From UBA935 sp031555615 (GTDB lineage Bacteria; Bacillota; Clostridia; Lachnospirales; Lachnospiraceae), in the NCBI GenBank assembly GCA_031555615.1, contig JAVBUF010000011.1:89516-153515 (forward strand): a stretch of DNA of 64,000 nt, given 5' to 3'. Below are positions 25,339-34,235 of this stretch, one piece after another. The translations under genes and the position numbers were made by a program. The number at the start of each line of letters is the position of its first letter. Positions within the stretch are counted from its first letter, which is position 1. The notes beneath the pieces were generated by a model. It searched no databases. It saw only the letters and a program-made list of their open reading frames with translations, and was not told the DNA's origin.

Positions 25339-26439
25339 ATGAAAAAAATACTATTTCACCTTAACTGCCTGGAACAGGGCGGCGCAGAACGAGTAGTTTC
25401 CAATCTGGCCAACCAGTTCGCCAATGAGGACTACGAAGTAATCGTAGCCACCGAATGGCAGGGAGAAAATGAATTCAAGCTGGATGGACGAGTACGCCGG
25501 ATTCACGTCGGACTTACCCCGACAGATGAGCAGAAAAACCGTATCATTCAAGTCCTGCTGCGGGTAAAATATTTAAGACAGCTGATTAAAAAAGAAAATC
25601 CGGATATCACCATAGCCTTTGCCCATAAAGCCAATTATCGCACGCTGATGGCAACTATAGGAATGAAAACACCTGTTATCATATCTGTGCGAACCGATCC
25701 GGTAGGGCATTATGATGCTCTCACCGACAAGATTCAGATTCCACTGCTGTTTCCCCGGGCTGCCGGCTGCGTATTCCAGACCGAAGGCCAGCGTGATTTT
25801 TTCCCGGAATACGTCCGGAAGAAATCCCGGATTATCCTGAATCCCATCAACCCCAAGTACATCGGAGTTGAAAAGCCGGCTAGCCGTACCAAAGAAGTGA
25901 TGCACTCCGGCCGCCTGGTAGACTTTAAAAACCAGCCGTTATTAATTAATGCCTTTATCAAGGTGCATACAAAACATCCTGATTATATCCTGAAAATATA
26001 CGGCGGTGATTCGTTTGACGGAACCAAAGAAATTTTAGAAAAAATCATTGCCGAAAACAATGCCCAGAAGTACGTCAAGTTGATGGGAGCCAGTGATACC
26101 CTGGAGCAGGATTTGGTAAACGGTGCACTATATGCCTTTACCTCCGACTGGGAAGGGCTGCCCAATGCCTTGCTGGAGGCCATGGCGCTGGGACTGCCCA
26201 TTGTTGCCACTGACTGCCCCTGCGGCGGACCTCGTACCGTAATGACGGATGGGGTGGATGGCCTGCTGATTCCCATTAAGGATGAAGCGGCTTTGGTGGA
26301 AGCCATGTGCAGGCTGATAGAGAATCCGGAATTTGCCGAAAGCTTGGGGGAACAGGCTGGAAAAATAAGTGAAAAAGCCAATGGACAGGCAATCATTGCC
26401 CAGTGGCGTGATTATATCAATGAATTAATAGAATCATAG
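25339..26439 (+). CDS. GT4 glycosyltransferase (first gene of the large operon)
   Basis: 366 aa from ATG 25339 with GGAG 10 bases before; an upstream in-frame ATG at 25258 overlaps the promoter and is rejected. N-terminus FHLNCLEQGGAERVVSNLANQ, donor region MHSGRLVDFKNQP, E-x7-E in SDWEGLPNALLEAMALG, followed by TDCPCGGPRTVM. It resembles the enzymes at 29144 and 63508, a set of paralogues within this locus. Confidence 0.9.
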   Translation: MKKILFHLNCLEQGGAERVVSNLANQFANEDYEVIVATEWQGENEFKLDGRVRRIHVGLTPTDEQKNRIIQVLLRVKYLRQLIKKENPDITIAFAHKANYRTLMATIGMKTPVIISVRTDPVGHYDALTDKIQIPLLFPRAAGCVFQTEGQRDFFPEYVRKKSRIILNPINPKYIGVEKPASRTKEVMHSGRLVDFKNQPLLINAFIKVHTKHPDYILKIYGGDSFDGTKEILEKIIAENNAQKYVKLMGASDTLEQDLVNGALYAFTSDWEGLPNALLEAMALGLPIVATDCPCGGPRTVMTDGVDGLLIPIKDEAALVEAMCRLIENPEFAESLGEQAGKISEKANGQAIIAQWRDYINELIES

Positions 26440-26454
26440 ATTAAGAGGGTAGAT

Positions 26455-27222
26455 ATGTTCTCATTCAACGATTATAAAGAAATTATCAGAATCATTCAAT
26501 CCACAGGATTGCAGGCGGATTACAAAAAGGCTCTGCAGATGGACAGATTTATTATTTCAAGACATGATGTGGAGTATAGTGTGGACCGTGCCCATGCCCT
26601 TTCCCGGGTGGAAGAAAGTATGGACTTTACTTCCAATTACTTTTTTCAGTGGACCAACAACTCCTATAATATCCTATCCCGCAGAAATATGGATATGATC
26701 AAGGATATGCACGAACGTGGACACAATATCGGTTTGCATTTTGCCCTGAACGGTTTGACGGATATGGAGATGATCAAAAAGCAGATCGTGCAGGAAATGA
26801 ACATTCTCAGTGAAATGTTTGGTTTTGCAATCGATCAGTTTTCCATCCATCGTCCCTCGAAGGATGTACTGCGGGCCAATATCAAGCTGCCGGGGATTAT
26901 CAATGCTTACCAGGATGACTTTTTTACCTTTGCGGAAAAGGTTACGGAAGAAGCACGGCTTTCCGTTAAATATATGTCCGATGCCAATCACATCTGGCGG
27001 TATGGCTATCCTGATGCGGCCAATATTACGGAACATGATAAAGTGCAGATACTCACCCATCCCTTTGCCTGGACCAAAAAGGGTTATGATAATTTCGGTA
27101 ATTATAAAACCCTGATCAGGGAAAAATATATAGAACTGGTAGAGAGCGTTGATAATGAATGCAAGGACTTCGGTGAATACAGAGATTACTTTGAGGAAAA
27201 GAGTGCAGGAATAGGAGAATAG
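26455..27222 (+). CDS. Polysaccharide deacetylase-like cytoplasmic protein
   Basis: 255 aa. The pattern of a NodB-type (beta/alpha)7 deacetylase is visible: ISRHDVEY near residue 35, GHNIGLHFAL (about 90), FSIHRPS (about 130), and a late ILTHPFAW. No signal peptide or membrane segment, so its substrate would be an intracellular intermediate. The ribosome site AGAGGG precedes ATG 26455. It is coupled to the asparagine synthase-like gene only 3 bases downstream, so the two may act on the same sugar (inference). Confidence 0.72.
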   Translation: MFSFNDYKEIIRIIQSTGLQADYKKALQMDRFIISRHDVEYSVDRAHALSRVEESMDFTSNYFFQWTNNSYNILSRRNMDMIKDMHERGHNIGLHFALNGLTDMEMIKKQIVQEMNILSEMFGFAIDQFSIHRPSKDVLRANIKLPGIINAYQDDFFTFAEKVTEEARLSVKYMSDANHIWRYGYPDAANITEHDKVQILTHPFAWTKKGYDNFGNYKTLIREKYIELVESVDNECKDFGEYRDYFEEKSAGIGE

Positions 27223-27225
27223 CCA

Positions 27226-29130
27226 ATGTGTGGAATATGTGGTTTTGTATCCAAACGGGAGATCAGCCTGAATCAATTGAAAAACATGAATGATACCATG
27301 TATCATCGGGGACCTGACGACAGCGGCGAAGAGATTTATCCATGGCAGAGCGGTTATCATGTTGGCCTGGCACAGCGAAGGCTTTCTATTCTGGATCTTT
27401 CCGAATTGGGCCATCAGCCGATGCATTCAGCCAATAAAAGAATCAGCGTCGTATATAACGGTGAGATTTATAATTTTTTAGAATTAAAGGAAGAACTGGC
27501 GGACTATGACTTTCGTTCAAATTGTGATACCGAAGTAATCATTGCCGCATATTTGAAGTGGGGAATTGATTGTATACACAAGTTTAACGGTATGTTTGCC
27601 ATTGCCTTGTGGGACAGGGAAACAGAAGATTTCTATTTAGTACGGGATAGGGTGGGTAAAAAACCCCTTTACTATCAAACGGAAGATGGGAATCTTTATT
27701 TTGCGTCTGAGCTGAAACCCTTGATGGAGCGGCCCGGTTGTGAAAAAACAATCAGAAACGATGTGCTGTCCCGATATTTGTTCCAGCAGTATATCTGTCA
27801 TCCTGACAGTATCTTTGAAAATGTATATAAGCTGGAACCGGGGGCAGTTTTGCATTTTACCCTGAATAAAAGCGGCATAACCCAGATCAAAACCTGGAAA
27901 TATTGGGATATCTCCAAGGTATACCATGAAATGCAGAAAAACCCGGTGAAAGATTATGATCAGGCTAAAAGCGAACTGAAGGAACTGCTGAAAAAGGCTG
28001 TTTCGTCCCGGATGATAGCGGACGTGCCTTTAGGTGCATTCTTAAGCGGCGGTTACGATTCCTCCTTAATGACGGCCATGGCCGCCGAGAGCGCAACGGA
28101 GCCGGTGAAGACTTTCTCCATCGGTTTCCATGAAGAAAATTATAACGAAGCAAAGTACGCCAGGGAAGTGGCCAGGCATCTGGGAACCAATCATACGGAG
28201 CTGTATATCTCTGAAAAAGAAATGTTTGATCTGGTGGAAAGTATTCCGCAATATTATGATGAACCTTTTGCCGATTCCTCACAGATTCCCACCATGCTGG
28301 TATCGGAGCTGGCCAGAAAAGACGTAACCGTAGCCTTATCAGGGGATGGCGGGGATGAATTTTTCTGTGGTTACAACATTTATGAAAATGTCAGACAGGC
28401 ACAGCTGCTGGATATTCCCGGCGGAATTGTGCACGGAATCTACAATCTTCCCGGTTTGCGCAGCCTGAAGCTGGACCGAAAGCTCCCTTTTCGGGTGCGG
28501 GTAATTGCCGAGAACCGTAATAAAGAAACGAAGGTTCAGTTTGGTGCCGGAAGTTACCTGGCCATGGCCAACAGTATGGTGCAGCCCAAAGACCAGGGGG
28601 AGATGTTAAACTGTAACTATCCCGTAGAAAGCAAGTATCAGGTCAGTAACTGGCAGATTCGCCGGATGCTGCTGGATATGGATACTTACTTACCGGCGGA
28701 TATTTTATGTAAGGTGGATCGGGCTTCCATGAAGTACTCACTGGAATCCCGCTGTCCGATTTTGGACCGGGATGTAATGGAGTATTCATTCCGGCTGGAT
28801 CATCGTTTCAAGTACGATAATGGCAATAAGAAGAGAATCCTGAAGGATATTGCCTATGACTATATCCCCAGGGAACTGCTGGAACGCCCCAAGGTTGGTT
28901 TCGGTGTCCCCTTGGATAAATGGCTTCGGGGACCGTTAAAGGAGCAGCTTTTGGATATGTGTAACCGGGATTTTCTGAGCAGACAAGGGATTTTTAATGC
29001 CGATTATACGGCGGATATGATCCAGGGCTATCTTCGCACCGGAGATGGCGGTCCGGCTACCGGTGCCAATTACTCCAAGCTGACCTGGTCCTTTTTTGCT
29101 TTCCAGAAATGGTACCAACACTATATGTAA
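27226..29130 (+). CDS. asnB: Asparagine synthase-like glutamine amidotransferase, copy 1
   Basis: 634 aa. Cys2 after the initiator Met (MCGICGF) is the class II glutaminase nucleophile; YHRGPDD and YNGEIYNF follow. The synthetase half has the PP-loop FLSGGYDSSL (about residue 270) and ALSGDGGDEFF. The reaction is ATP-dependent transfer of ammonia from glutamine to a carboxylate. In polysaccharide loci such proteins (WbpS in Pseudomonas) are thought to amidate uronic acids, so the product of the 12277 dehydrogenase is a good candidate substrate here. Copy 2 lies at 31357. Confidence 0.9.
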   Translation: MCGICGFVSKREISLNQLKNMNDTMYHRGPDDSGEEIYPWQSGYHVGLAQRRLSILDLSELGHQPMHSANKRISVVYNGEIYNFLELKEELADYDFRSNCDTEVIIAAYLKWGIDCIHKFNGMFAIALWDRETEDFYLVRDRVGKKPLYYQTEDGNLYFASELKPLMERPGCEKTIRNDVLSRYLFQQYICHPDSIFENVYKLEPGAVLHFTLNKSGITQIKTWKYWDISKVYHEMQKNPVKDYDQAKSELKELLKKAVSSRMIADVPLGAFLSGGYDSSLMTAMAAESATEPVKTFSIGFHEENYNEAKYAREVARHLGTNHTELYISEKEMFDLVESIPQYYDEPFADSSQIPTMLVSELARKDVTVALSGDGGDEFFCGYNIYENVRQAQLLDIPGGIVHGIYNLPGLRSLKLDRKLPFRVRVIAENRNKETKVQFGAGSYLAMANSMVQPKDQGEMLNCNYPVESKYQVSNWQIRRMLLDMDTYLPADILCKVDRASMKYSLESRCPILDRDVMEYSFRLDHRFKYDNGNKKRILKDIAYDYIPRELLERPKVGFGVPLDKWLRGPLKEQLLDMCNRDFLSRQGIFNADYTADMIQGYLRTGDGGPATGANYSKLTWSFFAFQKWYQHYM

Positions 29131-29143
29131 CAGGAGAAGGCTT

Positions 29144-30226
29144 ATGCATGTGGCAATGTTAATCGGTGCCCTGACCAAAGGCGGTTCCGAGCGGGTTCTG
29201 GTCAATCTGGCCGATTATTTAGTCAGAAGCGGCCACCGGGTAACCATGGTGACCCAATATCAAAAAGAAAACGAATATCCACTGAATGAAAATGTGAAAA
29301 GAGTAATTTCCGATATTACAACGGCGGAAACCACCCGAAACAGAGCCATTAATTTCTCCAGAAGGTTTTTTAAACTGCGGAATATCTGGAAGCGGGAAAA
29401 ACCGGACGTTATTTTATCTTTTATCGGAAAAAATAATATGATGGCTATTCTCACCTCGCGTTTTCTGCCTGTTTCAGTGGCGGTGGCGGTCAGGGGGGAC
29501 CCGGAAGCAGAATATTACACCGGATGGATGCGTAAGGCGGCCAGATATTTATTCCGTTATGCGGATGGAGTAATTCTGCAGACCGAAGCCAGCCGCGGAT
29601 TTTTTTCGGAGGCCATCAGTAAAAAGGCGGTAATCCTCAGAAATCCTGTCAATTCCTTATTTTTTCGGCCCAGATTTCAGGGGGAACGGGAAAAGACCAT
29701 CGTAGCGGTAGGCCGGATTGATGAAAATAAAAACCACCGGATGTTGATTCAGGCTTTTGCCCGGATTGCGGATGAGTTTCCGGATTATAAGGTGATTATT
29801 TACGGGGAAGGTGAATTACGGGAATGTCTGCAGGTTGAGGTTCGTGAGATGGGACTTGCAGAGCGGATTCTTTTACCGGGCAATACCGATGCAGTTGCGG
29901 AGAAAATATATAAATCACGGGTGTTTGTTTTAACCTCAGATACCGAGGGAGTACCTAATACCTTAATAGAAGCGATGCTTATGGGGCTTACGGTAGTGGC
30001 GACAGACTGCCCTTGCGGCGGTCCGGCAGAGCTCATCAGGCACCAGGAAAACGGATGGCTGATTCCGGTGCGAGATACCGAGAAAATGAAAGATTCCCTT
30101 CATTTTTTGTTGAAAAACTTGCAAAATGCCGATTTTTTGGGAGAAGAGGCCTCACGCCTGCAGTCCCAATATGACCCTGACAATATAGGAAAAAGCTGGG
30201 AAAATTACTTGCAATCCCTAATTTGA
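29144..30226 (+). CDS. GT4 glycosyltransferase, paralogue of 25339
   Basis: 360 aa from ATG 29144 (AGGAGA before it). N-terminus LIGALTKGGSERVLVNLADYL, donor region VAVGRIDENKNH, E-x7-E in SDTEGVPNTLIEAMLMG, then TDCPCGGPAEL, shared with the 25339 enzyme. The likely result is addition of a related sugar. Between the two lie the deacetylase-like and AsnB genes. Confidence 0.9.
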   Translation: MHVAMLIGALTKGGSERVLVNLADYLVRSGHRVTMVTQYQKENEYPLNENVKRVISDITTAETTRNRAINFSRRFFKLRNIWKREKPDVILSFIGKNNMMAILTSRFLPVSVAVAVRGDPEAEYYTGWMRKAARYLFRYADGVILQTEASRGFFSEAISKKAVILRNPVNSLFFRPRFQGEREKTIVAVGRIDENKNHRMLIQAFARIADEFPDYKVIIYGEGELRECLQVEVREMGLAERILLPGNTDAVAEKIYKSRVFVLTSDTEGVPNTLIEAMLMGLTVVATDCPCGGPAELIRHQENGWLIPVRDTEKMKDSLHFLLKNLQNADFLGEEASRLQSQYDPDNIGKSWENYLQSLI

Positions 30227-30250
30227 AAATGAGAATGTGGAAGAGGAGCT

Positions 30251-31339
30251 ATGACACTAAGAGAATCTATAAAAGTGGTGGTCTTTCTTGCTCTGTTTGG
30301 CCTGATTTTGACTTCATTGACTTATGTACTCAGAACCAACGGAGAAGTAAAAGACATTTTTACCGGATTTTATGCGGAAGAAAAAAATTCTATAGATGTT
30401 GTTATGATCGGCTCCAGTCCGGTGTATCCTTTTTATGCCGCTCCTCAGCTATGGGGAGATTACGGTATCACCTGTTATCCGTTATCCAGTCATGTACAGC
30501 GCCCCAGTGCTGCCCTTCCCCTTTTAAAGGAAGCATATAAGACCCAGAAACCGGCTGTAGTGGTTTTTGAAATGCGGATGTATACCATGGAAGACGGCGA
30601 TATGGAATCGAATATGGCTTATGCCAGAGGGGTTACCGATAATTTGAAATATTCCGGAAATCGAATTTATGCCATCAATCGCCTGGTACCGGACAGGAAG
30701 GAACGTTATACCTATTATTTTGATATATTTAAGTATCATTCTAACTGGAAGACCATCATTTTACCGGAACAGATAGCCTGTTTTATTTATGAAAAGAAAA
30801 ATCCCTTAAAGGGTTTTGTCATAAAAGATGAAGTGGGACCATTAGAAGCCGAAAGGATTCCCCATTGCAGTGATATCACCGACAGCACACCGATTCCGGC
30901 GGAGCAGGAGGAGCGGCTGAAGGAATTGCTGGGATATTTAAAAGATCATCAGCAGGAAGCTCTTTTTATTGTTTCTCCCTATCGGATCGAACCGGAAGAG
31001 CAAAGAATGTTTAATTATATGGCGGACATTATCGCCGATGCCGGATATGAATTTATCAACTTTAATAATTATTATGAAGAGATGGGGATTGACTTTACCA
31101 CCGATTATTATGATTACGGCGGACATACTAATACATTGGGAGCAGCCAAATGCACGGCCTTTTTAGGAAAGATACTGGATTCCCGGTTTACAATAGCGGA
31201 TAAAAGGCGGGCAGATGAACAATTCTTTAAGGCGTATCGTTCATGGGAAGATGCTTATGTACGATATCAAGAAGAAAAGGGAGCCGCCCTGAGCAGTATT
31301 CAGGAAGCCATTGTAAACGAAAATTTTGCGGAACGTTAA
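30251..31339 (+). CDS. SGNH-like membrane-anchored protein (DltD-like)
   Basis: 362 aa. One N-terminal membrane segment (about residues 8-27) and an outside domain. VVMIGSSPVYPF (about residue 53) has the GxS nucleophile type of SGNH hydrolases, and DYGGHTNTLGA near residue 290 supplies a candidate catalytic Asp/His. The layout resembles DltD and AlgX/AlgJ-type proteins, which work with acyl-transferring membrane proteins in glycan O-acylation or D-alanylation. Two acyltransferase-3 proteins occur later (43832, 50772). AGAGGAG precedes ATG 30251. Confidence 0.75.
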   Translation: MTLRESIKVVVFLALFGLILTSLTYVLRTNGEVKDIFTGFYAEEKNSIDVVMIGSSPVYPFYAAPQLWGDYGITCYPLSSHVQRPSAALPLLKEAYKTQKPAVVVFEMRMYTMEDGDMESNMAYARGVTDNLKYSGNRIYAINRLVPDRKERYTYYFDIFKYHSNWKTIILPEQIACFIYEKKNPLKGFVIKDEVGPLEAERIPHCSDITDSTPIPAEQEERLKELLGYLKDHQQEALFIVSPYRIEPEEQRMFNYMADIIADAGYEFINFNNYYEEMGIDFTTDYYDYGGHTNTLGAAKCTAFLGKILDSRFTIADKRRADEQFFKAYRSWEDAYVRYQEEKGAALSSIQEAIVNENFAER

Positions 31340-31356
31340 GAGCGTTAGGAGAAACT

Positions 31357-33240
31357 ATGTGTGGAATAGCAGGCTTTTGTAATTGGAAAGGCGATATCAG
31401 AAAAAACATTAACCGGATGAATGAAAGAATGCTTCATCGCGGGCCGGATGCCGGCGGGGTCTGGATTTCGGAGCAGGAGGATGTGGTATTCGGCCACCGC
31501 CGGTTATCTATTGTTGACCTTACTCCGGGGGGTGCTCAGCCCATGGAATCTCATAGCGGGCGTTACGTAATTGCCTTTAACGGAGAAATTTATAATTACA
31601 AGAAAATAGCGGACAGGCTGCTGGAGGAAAAAAAGGTCGGACAATTTCGCAGTACATCCGATACGGAAGTGCTGATCGAAGCCATTGAAGCCTATGGTAT
31701 GACAGAAGCATTGGCCATGTGTAAGGGAATGTTTGCCATGGCATTATATGATAAAAAAGAACGGATGTTATTTTTGGCCAGAGACCGGGTTGGAGAAAAA
31801 CCCCTTTACTATGGGTTGGTAAACGGGGCTTTTGTATTTGCTTCGGATATCGGCTCTATTGCTGCTTTGGAGGGATTTGGCAATCCCATTGATACCGGTG
31901 TTTTGGATTTGTATTTTATCCATGGGTATATTCCGGCCCCCTATTCTATCTATCAGGATATCTATAAATTGGAGGCGGGAAGCGCCCTGGAAATTAAATC
32001 CCCATTTAACAAATGGGATATTTCTGCTTATTGGTCCATGCAGCAAGTTGCTGCTGCCGGTCAAAACAACTTGTTCAAAGGCAGCAGGGAAGAGGCAGCG
32101 GAGGAATTGGAACGCTTGCTGAAGGCTTCCATTAAAGAGCAGATGGTGGCGGATGTTCCGGTAGGTGCCTTTTTGTCGGCCGGAATCGACAGCAGTACCA
32201 TTGTGGCATTGATGCAGTCCCTGGATGCGGGAAAAGTAAAAAGTTTTACTATCGGTATGGAAGAAAAGGACTACAATGAGGCTGTTTATGCCAAGGAGAT
32301 TGCCGCTCATCTGGGAACGGAGCATACTGAGCTTTATATAACAGAGGAGGATGCCAAGGCGGTGATTCCCAAATTAAGTGCTATGTTTGGGGAACCTTTT
32401 GCCGATTCATCCCAGATTCCCACTTATCTGGTGAGCAAGATGACCAGGGAGCATGTGACGGTATCTTTAAGCGGGGATGGCGGCGATGAACTGTTTTGCG
32501 GCTATACTTCCTATGCTTCGGTGGAACGGATCTGGAATAAAATGAAGCAGGTTCCTTATTTTATCAGGAAACCGGTCAGTGAACTGGTGATTCACAGTCC
32601 TTTGGCCAAAAAACCGATTTACCGGATTAAGGGTAAGCTGCTGGGAGCTAAGGGACCGTCGGAATTATATATTGATTCTTATGAGACCGACATCCTTTTT
32701 AAACAGATCAGCCTGAATCACGAGAACAGACCTTATAAATATAATCAGCTGGATCCGCATTTTCTGCCGGAAACCAACCATAATATCATGTTAATGGATA
32801 TGCTGATGTATCACCCTGATGATATACTGGTGAAGGTGGACAGGGCAGCCATGGCAGTTTCTTTGGAAACAAGGGTTCCCATGTTGGACAAAGATGTGGT
32901 AGAATTTGCCTGGAGCCTTCCCATTGAATATAAACGGAATGGCAATGTTGGAAAAATGGTATTGCGTGATGTATTGTATCGGTATGTACCCAAAGAAATG
33001 ATGGAGCGCCCCAAAAAAGGCTTCAGTATTCCGGTGGAGAAGTGGCTGCGCCAGAAGGAAATGCGGGAATGGGCGGAAATGCTGATTGACAAAACGACTT
33101 TGCGGCAGCAGGGTATTTTAAATCCCGAAGTAGTATGGCAGATCTGGAATGACTTTATCGAAAAAGGTGAATGGCGTATTCAGATCTGGTATATCCTAAT
33201 GTTTCAGGAGTGGATAACAAGTACATCGATTCCTGGGTAA
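31357..33240 (+). CDS. asnB: Asparagine synthase-like glutamine amidotransferase, copy 2
   Basis: 627 aa from ATG 31357, needed so that Cys2 (MCGIAGF) is exposed as the nucleophile; AGGAGA precedes it, and the longer in-frame ORF upstream overlaps the SGNH gene. LHRGPDAGG and FNGEIYNY in the glutaminase half, PP-loop FLSAGIDSSTIV (about residue 270), and LSGDGGDELF in the synthetase half. Clearly a paralogue of copy 1, separated by one GT4 and the SGNH gene. Two copies suggest two different carboxylate acceptors. Its stop codon lies inside the loop of a perfect inverted repeat. Confidence 0.9.
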   Translation: MCGIAGFCNWKGDIRKNINRMNERMLHRGPDAGGVWISEQEDVVFGHRRLSIVDLTPGGAQPMESHSGRYVIAFNGEIYNYKKIADRLLEEKKVGQFRSTSDTEVLIEAIEAYGMTEALAMCKGMFAMALYDKKERMLFLARDRVGEKPLYYGLVNGAFVFASDIGSIAALEGFGNPIDTGVLDLYFIHGYIPAPYSIYQDIYKLEAGSALEIKSPFNKWDISAYWSMQQVAAAGQNNLFKGSREEAAEELERLLKASIKEQMVADVPVGAFLSAGIDSSTIVALMQSLDAGKVKSFTIGMEEKDYNEAVYAKEIAAHLGTEHTELYITEEDAKAVIPKLSAMFGEPFADSSQIPTYLVSKMTREHVTVSLSGDGGDELFCGYTSYASVERIWNKMKQVPYFIRKPVSELVIHSPLAKKPIYRIKGKLLGAKGPSELYIDSYETDILFKQISLNHENRPYKYNQLDPHFLPETNHNIMLMDMLMYHPDDILVKVDRAAMAVSLETRVPMLDKDVVEFAWSLPIEYKRNGNVGKMVLRDVLYRYVPKEMMERPKKGFSIPVEKWLRQKEMREWAEMLIDKTTLRQQGILNPEVVWQIWNDFIEKGEWRIQIWYILMFQEWITSTSIPG

Positions 33241-33261
33241 TGATTTAGGAATCGATGTACT
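33220..33261 (+). repeat. Perfect 15-bp inverted repeat around the asnB copy 2 stop
   Basis: Arms AGTACATCGATTCCT (33220-33234) and AGGAATCGATGTACT (33247-33261) with a 12-base loop containing the TAA stop. No T-run follows, so it is not a standard terminator. It could be an mRNA stability or processing hairpin, an attenuator, or a scar. Confidence 0.85.
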
Positions 33262-33296
33262 GACAGATAAAATCTTACTAAAATGGAGTGACTATA

Positions 33297-34235
33297 ATGG
33301 TAATAATCAGAATGTCCGGCGGATTGGGAAACCAGATGTTTCAATATGCACTGTATATGAAGCTGCGCGCGCAGGGAAAAACAGTAAAGTTTGATGATAT
33401 TAACGAATACAGGCATGATAATGCCCGCCCCATCATGTTATCGGTGTTTGGCATTGATTATCCCCGGGCTTCCTGGGAAGAGATTATTGCCATGACAGAC
33501 GGCTCTCCCAAGTTAACCCATCGGATCAGGCGCAAGCTCTTTGGCCGCAGAAGTTTGGAAGTAAAAGAGCGGGATTGTAACTATGATGCCAATTTACTGG
33601 AACATGATCCGGCTTACTTAACCGGCTGGTTTCAGTCGGAAAAATATTTTAAAGATATTGAAGCGGAAGTCCGCAAGACTTTTACCTTTCCAGAGCGGAG
33701 TACCATGCATCTGCCTGCGGATCTGGAGCAGCATATCGGTACTTATCAATATATGATCGAACATACGGAAGCCATCAGTGTCCATATCAGAAGAGGAGAT
33801 TACCTTCTTGCCGACGAAGTGTACGGCGATATTTGCACGGATGCATATTACGAAACGGCCATTGCTTACATGAAAGCCAGATATCCCAAAGGGGTTTTCT
33901 ATGTATTCAGCAATGATTTAAAGTGGGCCAAAAATTGGCTGGAGACCAGATACCGAAAGCCCGGCGAGGAAGAACTGCCGGAGCAGTTCTGTATCATTGA
34001 AGAAACCACCGAACATACCGGATTTCTGGACATGATGCTGATGAGCAAGTGCAGACATCATATCGTGGCCAACAGCAGCTTCAGCTGGTGGGCAGCCTGG
34101 ATTAACAGCTTTGAAGAAAAATGTATCATTGCTCCGGAAAAATGGTTTAACAATCAGGAATGTAAGGACATTCATACCCCTAAAATGATAAAAGTGTCCA
34201 GTGACGGAAGGCTGATCGGAAATAATTATGAATAA
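33297..34235 (+). CDS. GT11 alpha-1,2-fucosyltransferase-like
   Basis: 312 aa from ATG 33297 (TGGAG 8 bases before; the in-frame GTG at 33288 overlaps that site). N-terminus VIIRMSGGLGNQMFQYALY and the hallmark VHIRRGDYL (about residue 164), where the Arg contacts GDP-fucose; NSSFSWWAAWIN near the end also matches GT11. Members usually transfer L-fucose in alpha-1,2 linkage, but some use other sugars. No GDP-fucose synthesis genes are present in the window. Confidence 0.9.
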   Translation: MVIIRMSGGLGNQMFQYALYMKLRAQGKTVKFDDINEYRHDNARPIMLSVFGIDYPRASWEEIIAMTDGSPKLTHRIRRKLFGRRSLEVKERDCNYDANLLEHDPAYLTGWFQSEKYFKDIEAEVRKTFTFPERSTMHLPADLEQHIGTYQYMIEHTEAISVHIRRGDYLLADEVYGDICTDAYYETAIAYMKARYPKGVFYVFSNDLKWAKNWLETRYRKPGEEELPEQFCIIEETTEHTGFLDMMLMSKCRHHIVANSSFSWWAAWINSFEEKCIIAPEKWFNNQECKDIHTPKMIKVSSDGRLIGNNYE

